From: Rathayibacter sp. Leaf185
GTDB taxonomy: Bacteria > Actinomycetota > Actinomycetes > Actinomycetales > Microbacteriaceae
Reading direction: 5' to 3'
DNA: 64,000 bases
Assembly: GCF_001423885.1 (NCBI RefSeq)
Contig: NZ_LMPP01000002.1
Coordinates: forward strand, 566,575-630,574
The notes below the pieces were generated by a model that was given only the letters and a program-made list of their open reading frames with translations, was not told where the DNA came from and searched no databases. How positions within the stretch are numbered: position 1 is the first letter of the stretch; every line of letters starts with the position of its first letter. The translations under genes were made by a program, and so were the position numbers. This document shows positions 7,767 through 15,316 of the stretch, in pieces.

Positions 7767-9197
7767 ATGACTGCGACCAGCGACACGAAGACCGCCCCGC
7801 CCGAGCTGAAGCGGGTCCTCGGCCCCAAGCTCCTGCTCCTGTTCGTCGTCGGCGACATCCTCGGCACCGGCATCTACGCCCTCACCGGGCAGGTCGCGGC
7901 CGAGGTCGGCGGAGCCGCCTGGCTGCCGTTCGTGATCGCCTTCGTCGTCGCGACGCTCACCGCCTGCTCGTACCTCGAGCTGGTCACCAAGTTCCCGCAG
8001 GCGGCGGGCGCCGCTCTCTACGCGCACAAGGCGTTCGGGATCCACTTCGTCACGTTCCTGGTCTGCTTCACGGTGATGGCGAGCGGGATCACCTCGGCGA
8101 GCGCCGCCTCCGGAGCGTTCGCGAGCAACTTCGCCCTCGGCTTCGGCCTGGGCGACGGCGCCGGCGTGCGGCTGAGCATCGCGCTGGTCTTCATGGTCTG
8201 CATCGCGCTGGTGAACCTCCGCGGCGTCGCCGAGAGCGTGGGCCTGAACGTCGTGCTGACGCTGATCGAGCTCTCGGGTCTGCTGCTGGTGATCTTCGTC
8301 TGCTTCTTCGCGGTCTTCGGAGGCAACGCCGACTTCTCGCGGGTCGTCGCCTTCGAGAGCCCCGAGGACAAGTCGCTCCTGCTCGCGGTGAGCACCGCCA
8401 CCTCGCTCGCCTTCTTCGCGATGGTCGGCTTCGAGGACTCGGTGAACATGGCGGAGGAGACCAAGGAGCCCAGCCGCATCTTCCCGAAGGTGATGCTCAC
8501 CGGACTCGGCATCACCGCGGTCGTCTACGTGCTGGTCTCGACGCTCGCCGTCGCGATCGTGCCGGTCGGCGAGCTGGCCGGCAACGACACTCCGCTGGTC
8601 ACGGTCGTCGAGACCGCGGCGCCCGACTTCCCGATCTCGACGCTGCTGCCGTTCATCTCGCTCTTCGCCGTCGCGAACAGCGCGCTGATCAACATGATGA
8701 TGGCCAGCCGTCTGCTCTACGGGATGAGCAAGCAGGGCGTGCTCCCGCCGTTCCTGCGCAACGTGCTCCCGGGTCGGCGCACGCCGTGGGCGGCCATCCT
8801 CTTCACGACCGTCATCGCGCTCCTGCTCACCGCGTACGTGTCGCGCGACCCGTCCGACCCGATCGTGGTGCTGCTGGGAGGCACCACGTCGCTCCTGCTC
8901 CTCGCCGTCTTCGCTGTGGTGAACGTCTCGGTGCTCGTGCTGCGCAGGCAGCCCGTCGACCATCGGCACTTCCGGACGCCGACGGTGCTGCCGATCCTGG
9001 GTGCGGTCGCGTGCCTCTACCTGGTGCTGCCGATCACCTCGGGTCGCGACATCGCGCAGTACGAGATCGCGGGGGTGCTGCTGGTGGCGGGCGTGCTGCT
9101 GTGGTTCGCGACGTTCATCGACCGGCGGGTGCGCGGCTACGCACGCTCGGCGAAGGTCGAGGACATGGAGGCGGCCGATCCGACGAAGGAGGGCTGA
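7767..9197 (+). CDS. APC-family amino acid permease
   Basis: 476 residues with about 12 predicted helices and the APC start motif LLFVVGDILGTGIYALTGQVA, where the GxG turn of helix 1 binds the substrate backbone. ELVTKFPQAAGAALYAHKAFG is the family's helix 2-3 region and FEDSVNMAEETKEPSRIFP its conserved helix 6-7 loop. It takes up amino acids or polyamines by cation symport or exchange. A TAGGCT box lies about 60 bases upstream and GGAG precedes the ATG. It stands alone; neither neighbour indicates the substrate. Confidence 0.88.
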   Translation: MTATSDTKTAPPELKRVLGPKLLLLFVVGDILGTGIYALTGQVAAEVGGAAWLPFVIAFVVATLTACSYLELVTKFPQAAGAALYAHKAFGIHFVTFLVCFTVMASGITSASAASGAFASNFALGFGLGDGAGVRLSIALVFMVCIALVNLRGVAESVGLNVVLTLIELSGLLLVIFVCFFAVFGGNADFSRVVAFESPEDKSLLLAVSTATSLAFFAMVGFEDSVNMAEETKEPSRIFPKVMLTGLGITAVVYVLVSTLAVAIVPVGELAGNDTPLVTVVETAAPDFPISTLLPFISLFAVANSALINMMMASRLLYGMSKQGVLPPFLRNVLPGRRTPWAAILFTTVIALLLTAYVSRDPSDPIVVLLGGTTSLLLLAVFAVVNVSVLVLRRQPVDHRHFRTPTVLPILGAVACLYLVLPITSGRDIAQYEIAGVLLVAGVLLWFATFIDRRVRGYARSAKVEDMEAADPTKEG

Positions 9198-9265
9198 CCC
9201 TCCGGCCGGTGCCCGGGACACAGGGACGGCATCGGGCGCGCATAGCCTCCTCATAGGAATCTGTC

Positions 9266-9271
9266 GATACT
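9266..9271 (+). promoter_or_regulatory. -10 box GATACT, probable leaderless promoter of the two-component operon
   Basis: GATACT ends 8 bases before the ATG at 9280, and no Shine-Dalgarno sequence lies between them. Confidence 0.45.
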
Positions 9272-9279
9272 TGTGAGAC

Positions 9280-10038
9280 ATGAGCATCCCGGCCCCCTCG
9301 AAGCACGTCGCCTCCGCGCAGCGCACCCGCCTCAAGCGCGCGGACGGATCCCCGATCCGCGTCCTCGTCGTCGACGACGAGAGCACCCTCACCGATCTGC
9401 TGCAGATGGCGCTGCGCTACGAGGGCTGGGAGGTGCGCACCGCGGCCGAGGGTCGTGCCGCGATCACGATCACCCGCGAGTTCCGCCCGGATGTCATCGT
9501 TCTCGACGTGATGCTCCCCGACATCGACGGGCTGCAGGTGCTGCAGCGCGTCCGCGCCGACGGCAGCGAGACCCCGGTGCTCTTCCTGACGGCGAAGGAC
9601 GCGCTCGACGACCGCATCGCCGGCCTCACCGCGGGCGGCGACGACTACGTCACCAAGCCGTTCTCCCTCGAGGAGCTCGTCGCCCGGATGCGCGGCCTCA
9701 TCCGCCGCTCGACCCTGCTCGCGAACGACGTCGACGACCCCGAGGTCGTCGTCGGCGACCTGGTGCTCAACGAGGACAGCCACGAGGTGCGCCGCGGCGA
9801 CACCGACATCGAGCTCACCGCCACCGAGTTCGAGCTGCTCCGCTTCCTGATGCGCAACCCGCGCCGGGTGCTGAGCAAGGCGCAGATCCTCGACCGGGTC
9901 TGGTCGTACGACTTCGGCGGCAAGTCGAGCGTGGTCGAGATCTACATCTCCTACCTCCGCAAGAAGATCGACGCCGGCCGCTCGCCGATGATCCACACGG
10001 TGCGCGGCGCCGGCTACATGCTGAAGCCCGCGGAGTAG
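9280..10038 (+). CDS. response regulator, OmpR/PhoB family
   Basis: 252 residues. The receiver domain has acidic pair Asp32-Asp33, phospho-acceptor Asp76 in VIVLDVMLPD, Thr104 and Lys106. The C-terminal winged helix (about 155-250) contains LTATEFELLRFLMRNPRRVLS and ends with the usual VRGAGYMLKP. Its stop codon overlaps the GTG of the sensor kinase (TAGTG), so the two are translationally coupled. A 25-residue N-terminal extension is unusual but in frame with the only good start. The controlled genes are unknown. Confidence 0.93.
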   Translation: MSIPAPSKHVASAQRTRLKRADGSPIRVLVVDDESTLTDLLQMALRYEGWEVRTAAEGRAAITITREFRPDVIVLDVMLPDIDGLQVLQRVRADGSETPVLFLTAKDALDDRIAGLTAGGDDYVTKPFSLEELVARMRGLIRRSTLLANDVDDPEVVVGDLVLNEDSHEVRRGDTDIELTATEFELLRFLMRNPRRVLSKAQILDRVWSYDFGGKSSVVEIYISYLRKKIDAGRSPMIHTVRGAGYMLKPAE

Positions 10039-11579
10039 TGGCGCGCCCGCGCCCGACCTGGGGCGACTTCGCCACCCGCTCGGCTCTGCGCGGCTCCCGC
10101 GCGGGGCGGCGCGTGCCGTGGACGCTGCGGCGCCGGATGGTCGTCGCGGTGGTCGCGATGATCGCGGTCACCGCCGGCATCGTCGGGGCGGTCAGCGTGC
10201 TGTCGCTGCAGACGATCCTGCTCGATCGGGCGGATCAGCAGCTGGACCAGTCTCTGGGGCGGCTCACCGAGTTCGACGGGCCCGGACAGTTCGCCGGTGC
10301 GAGCGCCGTCGAACGTGCGACGAGCTGCCCGACCGGCTCGTTCGGCGGCGGACCCAACCAGAACATCAACACGATCACGGCGCTCCAGCGCTCCGACGGC
10401 ACCTACGTCGGCACCTACGTCGACGTCGACGACGACTGCCAGGAGTTCGTCGAGCCGGCCGACTCCGTGCTCTCGCAGGTCGCGGCCGCCTCCGACGCGG
10501 TGACGGTCGATCTCGGTGGGCAGCTCGGGGAGTACCGCGCCCAGTCGACCGTCGTGGACGGCGCGGTCGTCATCGTCGGAGTCCCGCTGAGCGAGGGGCA
10601 GTCCACGCTGCGCTCGCTCACGGTCGTCGTCGTGATCGTCGTGCTCGCCGCGATGCTGCTGGTCGCCCTGATCGCGACCGCGATCATCCGCGTGGCGCTG
10701 CGTCCGCTCGAGCGGGTCGAGGCCACCGCGACCCGGGTCGCCGAGCTGCCCCTCGAGCGCGGCGAGGTCGAGCTGGTCGAGCGGGTCGCGGAGGAGGACG
10801 CCGACACCCGTACCGAGGTGGGCCGGGTGGGTGCCGCCTTCAACCTCATGCTCGACCACGTGGGCGGCGCTCTGGAGGCACGCCAGGCCAGCGAGAACAA
10901 GGTGCGCCAGTTCGTGGCCGACGCCTCGCACGAGCTGCGGACCCCGCTCGCCGCGATCCGCGGTTACGCCGAGCTGCCGCGGCGAGGCGACGTCGAGCTG
11001 CCGGAGGCGGCGACGTACTCGCTCGACCGGATCGAATCGGCGGCGACCCGGATGACCTCGCTGGTGGAGGACCTCCTGCTGCTCGCGCGGCTCGACGAGG
11101 GGCGCGACCTCGAGAGGGAGCCGGTGGATCTGACGATGGTGCTGATCGAGGCGGTGTCGGACGCGCACGTCGCCGGGCCCGACCACGAGTGGGATCTCGA
11201 GCTCCCGGAGGAGCCCGTCGAGATCCGCGGCGACGGCTTCCGGCTGCACCAGGTGGTCGCGAACCTGCTGCGGAACGCGACCGTGCACACGCCGCCCGGC
11301 ACCCGCGTCGTCGCGGCGCTCGCCGAGGACCACGACGCCGCCGGCCGTCCGATCGCAGTCGTCACCGTCACCGACTCCGGGCCCGGGATCGACCCGGCGC
11401 TGGTGCCGGTGCTGTTCGAGCGCTTCGCGCGTGGTGACTCGTCGCGGGCTCGCACGACCGGCTCGACCGGGCTCGGGCTGGCGATCGTGGCGGCGGTGGT
11501 CGACGCGCACGGCGGGCGGGTGCTGGTCGAGTCGGCGCCGGGCCGGACGGTCTTCCGCGTGGAGCTGCCGGCCGGCTGA
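10038..11579 (+). CDS. HAMP-domain sensor histidine kinase
   Basis: 513 residues from a GTG overlapping the regulator's stop. There is a membrane helix at about 33-57, an extracytoplasmic sensor of about 140 residues with two Cys that could pair, and a second helix near 195-220. The HAMP linker begins RVALRPLERVE. The DHp box FVADASHELRTPLAAIRGY carries the phospho-His. The ATPase domain has N-box NLLRNATVHTP, G1 DSGPGID and G2 GLGLAIV. Overall layout matches actinobacterial TcrY/PrrB-like kinases. The signal is unknown. A repeat cluster follows directly. Confidence 0.92.
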   Translation: MARPRPTWGDFATRSALRGSRAGRRVPWTLRRRMVVAVVAMIAVTAGIVGAVSVLSLQTILLDRADQQLDQSLGRLTEFDGPGQFAGASAVERATSCPTGSFGGGPNQNINTITALQRSDGTYVGTYVDVDDDCQEFVEPADSVLSQVAAASDAVTVDLGGQLGEYRAQSTVVDGAVVIVGVPLSEGQSTLRSLTVVVVIVVLAAMLLVALIATAIIRVALRPLERVEATATRVAELPLERGEVELVERVAEEDADTRTEVGRVGAAFNLMLDHVGGALEARQASENKVRQFVADASHELRTPLAAIRGYAELPRRGDVELPEAATYSLDRIESAATRMTSLVEDLLLLARLDEGRDLEREPVDLTMVLIEAVSDAHVAGPDHEWDLELPEEPVEIRGDGFRLHQVVANLLRNATVHTPPGTRVVAALAEDHDAAGRPIAVVTVTDSGPGIDPALVPVLFERFARGDSSRARTTGSTGLGLAIVAAVVDAHGGRVLVESAPGRTVFRVELPAG

Positions 11580-11890
11580 GGCCGCCGGTGCGGCGTGCGG
11601 GTGCCGGTGCGGTGTGCAGGTGCTGGTGCGGTGTGCAGGTGATCCGAGCGAAGTGCCGCATCCTGCCGCGTGATCGCCTCCGGACAAGCCGGATCTCCTG
11701 CACATCGCACCGACTCCTGCAGATCGCACGCCGGCCGGGAGGCCGTGCACGTGGACCCGGTGGTGCGATCTGCAGGCGATGCCACCTCTCCTGTGGTTGG
11801 CATGCGGATGCAAGCGCTCTCTCGCTCGGTGCTCCTGCACATCGCACCATCTCCTGCAGATCGCACGTCCCGCGGTCGGGACGTCGGGCG
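11580..11890. repeat. 311-base gene-free patch with about eight copies of a 15-17-base repeat in both orientations
   Basis: This lies between two convergent genes and holds no credible ORF. Word CTCCTGCACATCGCACC occurs at 11695-11711 and 11832-11848, and CTCCTGCAGATCGCACG at 11714-11730 and 11851-11867. The reverse complement GGTGCGATCTGCAGG is at 11762-11776. Weaker reverse copies of the form GGTGCGGTGTGCAGG occur from about 11587, 11606 and 11625. The arms at 11714-11730 and 11762-11776 form a perfect 14-base stem, and 11762-11776 could pair equally with 11851-11867. Terminator, RNA structure or protein-binding array are all possible. Confidence 0.75.
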
Positions 11891-12913
11891 CTAGACCGAC
11901 ACGCCGAGGCGGCGGCGCGCGTCGTCGAGCGTCCGCACCACCTGCACGACCTCGTCGAGCGGGTGCAGCGGCGACTCGGTGCGGCCCTCCGACACGTACT
12001 GCGCGAGGTGCAGCGCCTCCCAGGCGAGACCCTCGCCGCCCTGCAGCGCCGAATCGTCGGTCCACGTCCCGCTGTCGGAGTCGCGGGTGAGCGTCACGCC
12101 GCCCGGGCTCCAGAACGACGGGTGCACGTCGATCCGCCCCTCGCCGCCCGCTACCCACGCCGCCTGCGGAGTGTCGGCCAGCACGGTGGACGTCGCGATC
12201 GACTGCACGCCGTGCGCGTGGCGCCCGACGATGGTGGCGGTGGCGTCGACCCCGGTCGAGGCGAGACCGCCCGACACCTCGGTGCTCTGCGGGGTGCCGG
12301 CGACCATCGAGACGAACGAGGAGGCGTAGACGCCGACGTCGAGCAGGCCGCCGCCCGCGAGCGCCGGGTCGAAGATGCGGCTCGCCGGGTCGAAGGGGAA
12401 CGCCGCGCCGAAGTCGGCGGAGACCAGCGCGAGCGGGCCGACGGCGCCGTCGGCGACGAGCTGCCGCACCACGTCCATGTGCGGCAGATAGCGCATCCAC
12501 ATCGCCTCCATCGCGAAGACCCCGGCGTCGCGCGCCGCGTGCACGATCATCTCGGCCTCGCCGGGCGTGGGCGCGAACGGCTTCTCGACCAGGATGTGCT
12601 TGCCCGCGGCGATGGCGAGCAGCGCCTGGCGGGCGTGCTCGGAGTGGGGCGACGCGATGTAGACGACGTCCACCTCCGGATCGTCCACGACCGCGTCGTA
12701 GCCGGCCGAGGCGCGCTCGATGCCGAAGCGCTGGGCGAACCGCTCGGCGCGCTCGAGCGAGCGGGAGCCGACGGCGACGACCCGCTGTCGCGTGTGCTTC
12801 TGCAGGGCCCCGACGAAGCTGCCGGCGATCCCGCCCGGGGCGACGACCCCCCACTTCAGAACGGGCGAGTCGAGGAGGGAGGGGAGCCGAGGTTCCGGGA
12901 GCGTCAGTGCCAT
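11891..12913 (-). CDS. Gfo/Idh/MocA-family oxidoreductase
   Basis: 340 residues. The N-terminal Rossmann fold begins LKWGVVAPGGIAGSFVGAL (dinucleotide-binding Gly-rich loop near 24-32). The family signature HILVEKPFAPTPGEAE follows, whose EKP Lys is catalytic. The C-terminal half matches the substrate-binding domain. This resembles trans-1,2-dihydrobenzenediol/D-xylose dehydrogenase-like members; exact sugar not determinable. The ATG at 12913 is preceded by GGAGGA, which also sits between a TAGCGT -10 box and the start, so the mRNA is probably leaderless or nearly so. It is convergent with the sensor kinase. Confidence 0.87.
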   Translation of the reverse strand: MALTLPEPRLPSLLDSPVLKWGVVAPGGIAGSFVGALQKHTRQRVVAVGSRSLERAERFAQRFGIERASAGYDAVVDDPEVDVVYIASPHSEHARQALLAIAAGKHILVEKPFAPTPGEAEMIVHAARDAGVFAMEAMWMRYLPHMDVVRQLVADGAVGPLALVSADFGAAFPFDPASRIFDPALAGGGLLDVGVYASSFVSMVAGTPQSTEVSGGLASTGVDATATIVGRHAHGVQSIATSTVLADTPQAAWVAGGEGRIDVHPSFWSPGGVTLTRDSDSGTWTDDSALQGGEGLAWEALHLAQYVSEGRTESPLHPLDEVVQVVRTLDDARRRLGVSV

Positions 12914-12919
12914 TCCTCC

Positions 12920-12925
12920 ACGCTA
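12920..12925 (-). promoter_or_regulatory. -10 box TAGCGT (minus strand) of the oxidoreductase
   Basis: On the minus strand TAGCGT ends 6 bases before the ATG at 12913; the six bases between are GGAGGA. Confidence 0.5.
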
Positions 12926-12960
12926 TCCCGCGCTCCCGGCCCGCCCAGGGATCGAGACTC

Positions 12961-13001
12961 CAGGAGTCGTCGCTCTCGGTGCTCGAGTACGACGACTCCT
13001 G
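12961..13001. repeat. palindrome in a divergent promoter region
   Basis: Perfect 12-base arms CAGGAGTCGTCG (12961-12972) and CGACGACTCCTG (12990-13001) with a 17-base spacer. It lies between divergent genes, so it is not a simple terminator. It ends 25 bases before a TAGTGT -10 box at 13027-13032, so it could be an operator. Confidence 0.6.
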
Positions 13002-13026
13002 CGTTCTCGCGGCGGTCGCGACGCCC

Positions 13027-13032
13027 TAGTGT
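13027..13032 (+). promoter_or_regulatory. -10 box TAGTGT for the GntP permease
   Basis: TAGTGT lies 38 bases before the ATG at 13071. The short leader ends in a strong purine-rich ribosome site (AGGAGGAGG). Confidence 0.45.
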
Positions 13033-13070
13033 GTGACCCGCGCGCGGAGCAGCGGGCAGGAGGAGGAGCC

Positions 13071-14489
13071 ATGCCCGAGTGGTACACCCTGGGTGTCGTC
13101 GGTCTGGTGATCGTGCTCGTCGTCGTCGCGATCGTGCGCTTCCGGCAGAACCCGGTGCTGGTGCTCGCCGTCGGCGCCGCCGCGATCGGGCTGCTGACCG
13201 GGCTCGGCCCTGTCGACACCGTCTCGACGATGACCCGCGGCTTCGGCGACGTGATGATGGAGGCCGGCCTCCTGATCGGCTGGGGCGTCCTGATCGGCGC
13301 GATGCTCAACGAGATGGGCGCCGTGGTGCGCCTCGTCGAGGGCCTGATGCGGATCTTCGGGCGCCGCGGGATCCCCTACGCACTCGGGCTCTCGTTCGCC
13401 ACGTACCTGCAGACGATCTTCGTCGACGCGCTGATCGTGATCGCCGCCCCGCTCGCGCGGAAGATCGCGCCGCGGCTCGGGCGGGCCGGCACCGGCATCA
13501 TCGCGGTGACCTTCGCCGTCGGCCTCGAGATGGGCATCGTGATGATGGTCCCGGGCTTCGCGGCGGTCGCGCTCGCCGGGCTCCTCGGGGTGCCGCTCGG
13601 CGTGATGATGCTCGGCGGCTTCGCCGTGGTGGCGCCGACGGTCGTGGTGACGATCCTCCTGATGTCCCTCGCGTTCCGGATGGGCTTCTGGGACCCGGCG
13701 CGAGACGAGCAGGTCCTGCTGCGCGACGAGGCACCGGTGCTCGTCGCGGCGTCGGACGGAGAGCCGCGCCCGGCCAGTCCCGACTTCTCCTCCCCGGGCC
13801 GTTCCGCTCCCGACGGCGCTGGCGCCCCCGATGCTCCCCGCGAGCGCCCGCTCCTCCTCCTCTTCGCACCGATGCTCCTCGCGCTGCTGCTGATCGCCTC
13901 CGAGGCCGTGCTGACCGTCGCCGGAGCCGAGGTGCCGGTGCTGCAGTTCCTCGGCGATCCCGTGATCGCGCTGCTGATCGCCGTGATCGCTACCGGAGCC
14001 GTCGGCCGCTCGGTGGTCGGAGCGAAGCGGATCGAGAAGGCGGTCGCGAAGGGATTCCAGGACGGCGGCCAGATCTTCCTGCTGACCGGAGTGGGCGGCA
14101 GCCTCGCGGCGGTGATCGCGGAGGGAGACCTCGGCGAGCTGCTCAAGGGCTACTTCTCGGCGTCGGCGACCGCGCCGCTCCTGCTCGTCTGGCTGATGGC
14201 GGCCGTGCTGCACATCGCCGTCGGCTCGGTGACGCTCTCGGCGATCACGGCGGCGGGAGTCGTGGCGCCGGTCGCGGCGACGCTCGGACTCGATCCGCTG
14301 CTGGTCGCGCTGGCCGCCGGCTCGGGCGCCCTCTTCTGCATCCACGTCACCTCCAACACGTTCTGGCTGCTGCAGAGCTTCCTCGGGCAGTCCGTCCGCG
14401 GCGCCCTCAAGTCGGTGACGGTCGGCGTCTCGCTGGCCTCCGTGATCGCGCTCGGCATGACCCTCCTGCTCTCGCTCGTCCTGCGCTGA
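13071..14489 (+). CDS. GntP-family permease (gluconate/organic acid:H+ symporter)
   Basis: 472 residues with about 12 hydrophobic segments broken by a polar loop near residues 215-260. TTRGFG-like TRGFGDVMMEAGLLIGWG and the helix pattern around YLQTIFVDALIVIAAPLA match the GntP family, which imports gluconate and similar aldonic or hydroxy acids. Start fixed by AGGAGGAGG before the ATG; a longer frame upstream would read through the divergent promoter. The following gene, 113 bases downstream, is a creatininase-family hydrolase; a hairpin element and a separate -10 box lie between, so they are probably separate units. Confidence 0.85.
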   Translation: MPEWYTLGVVGLVIVLVVVAIVRFRQNPVLVLAVGAAAIGLLTGLGPVDTVSTMTRGFGDVMMEAGLLIGWGVLIGAMLNEMGAVVRLVEGLMRIFGRRGIPYALGLSFATYLQTIFVDALIVIAAPLARKIAPRLGRAGTGIIAVTFAVGLEMGIVMMVPGFAAVALAGLLGVPLGVMMLGGFAVVAPTVVVTILLMSLAFRMGFWDPARDEQVLLRDEAPVLVAASDGEPRPASPDFSSPGRSAPDGAGAPDAPRERPLLLLFAPMLLALLLIASEAVLTVAGAEVPVLQFLGDPVIALLIAVIATGAVGRSVVGAKRIEKAVAKGFQDGGQIFLLTGVGGSLAAVIAEGDLGELLKGYFSASATAPLLLVWLMAAVLHIAVGSVTLSAITAAGVVAPVAATLGLDPLLVALAAGSGALFCIHVTSNTFWLLQSFLGQSVRGALKSVTVGVSLASVIALGMTLLLSLVLR

Positions 14490-14510
14490 CCCTGCGCTCT
14501 CCGGCCGCCT

Positions 14511-14573
14511 CCGCGAGATGCCACTTCGGTAGGCGACACGCCGAAGAACGCGTACCGAAGTGGCATCTCGCGG
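14511..14573 (+). repeat. dispersed hairpin element, copy 1
   Basis: Perfect 21-base inverted arms at 14511-14531 and 14553-14573, built on CGAGATGCCACTTCGGTA and its complement. The 21-base loop begins with a small GGCG-ACA-CGCC hairpin. A second copy with similar arms and loop is at 32806-32868. This copy lies between tandem genes, 22 bases after the GntP stop, and ends 17 bases before the -10 box of the next gene. It could act as a terminator here, but the second copy's position argues against that being its only role. Confidence 0.8.
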
Positions 14574-14590
14574 GCAGGTCGGGCGGGCGG

Positions 14591-14596
14591 CAGGAT
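14591..14596 (+). promoter_or_regulatory. -10 box CAGGAT, leaderless start of the creatininase-like gene
   Basis: CAGGAT ends 6 bases before the ATG at 14603, with no ribosome site between. Confidence 0.5.
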
Positions 14597-14602
14597 GGCG
14601 GC

Positions 14603-15313
14603 ATGCTCCGCGCCACTGACCTGCCCTGGGACCGGATCCGCGACGAGGGGCCCGCGGTCGCGCTGCTGCCGTTCGGGGCACTCGAGGCGCACGGCTTCCA
14701 CCTGCCGCTGTCGACCGACACGCTCGTCGCCGAGGCCGTGGCCGAGCGGATGGCCGGCCGGCTCGGCGCGCTCCTGCTCCCGGCGATCCCCTACGGAGCC
14801 ACCGCCGGCACCGCGGGCTACCCCGGCACCGTGTCGCTCTCGGCTCCCACCGTCACCGCGATCACGGTCGACATCGCCCGGGCGCTCGACGCCTCCGGGA
14901 CGATGCTCGTGATCGTGAACGGCGACTGGGGCAACCGCGCCCCGCTGCGGGCGGCCGTCGACCTTCTCCGCGCCGAGGGCATCGACGCGCTCCAGCTCGA
15001 CTACCCCGGGTTCGAGGAGGCGGCGCTCCGGGTCCGCGAGTCGCGGCCCGCCGCGGCCGGGCTGGCGCACGCCGAGGAGCTCGAGACCTCCCTCGTGCTC
15101 GCCCTCGCTCCCGAGCTGGTCCTGCCCGAGCGCTACGTCGTCTGCTACCCGGTGTTCCCGCCCGAGTTCGGTACCGTCGAGATGCCGCTGCACCCGTTCT
15201 CGGAGTCGGCGGTGTTCGGCGACCCGACGTCCGCCACCGCGGCCAAGGGGGAGGCGATCCTCGGCGCCGTCGTCGAGGCGTCGATCGCGGCGGTCGAAGC
15301 GGCGAGGGGCTGA
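14603..15313 (+). CDS. creatininase-family amidohydrolase
   Basis: 236 residues. The N-terminal motif LLPFGALEAHGFHLPLSTD supplies the metal ligands Glu28, His30 and Asp39 of the family. A later HAEELETS block corresponds to the usual HAGExETS. The second metal motif, normally NGHGGN or NGHYEN, reads NGDWGN (106-111), so the His ligand is replaced by Asp108. The family includes creatininase, mycofactocin MftE and FAPy deformylase, all cutting amide bonds with a two-metal centre. Substrate unknown; proximity to the nucleoside locus makes a purine-derived amide possible but unproved. Confidence 0.8.
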   Translation: MLRATDLPWDRIRDEGPAVALLPFGALEAHGFHLPLSTDTLVAEAVAERMAGRLGALLLPAIPYGATAGTAGYPGTVSLSAPTVTAITVDIARALDASGTMLVIVNGDWGNRAPLRAAVDLLRAEGIDALQLDYPGFEEAALRVRESRPAAAGLAHAEELETSLVLALAPELVLPERYVVCYPVFPPEFGTVEMPLHPFSESAVFGDPTSATAAKGEAILGAVVEASIAAVEAARG

Positions 15314-15316
15314 GCC

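Noticed and set aside
11587-11867. CRISPR array
   Set aside because: Repeats are only 15-17 bases, occur in both orientations, have 3 to over 100 bases between them, and no cas gene is near.
10014-12854. A 946-codon open frame on the minus strand
   Set aside because: It lies opposite the sensor kinase and across the repeat patch. Its translation is Arg/Gly/Asp-rich low complexity with no domain, typical of a shadow frame in 70% GC DNA; the plus-strand kinase motifs are clear.
14511-14573. Terminal inverted repeats of an insertion sequence
   Set aside because: Arms are 21 bases apart, with no room for a transposase, and no target-site duplication is obvious. A non-autonomous element remains possible and is reported as a finding.
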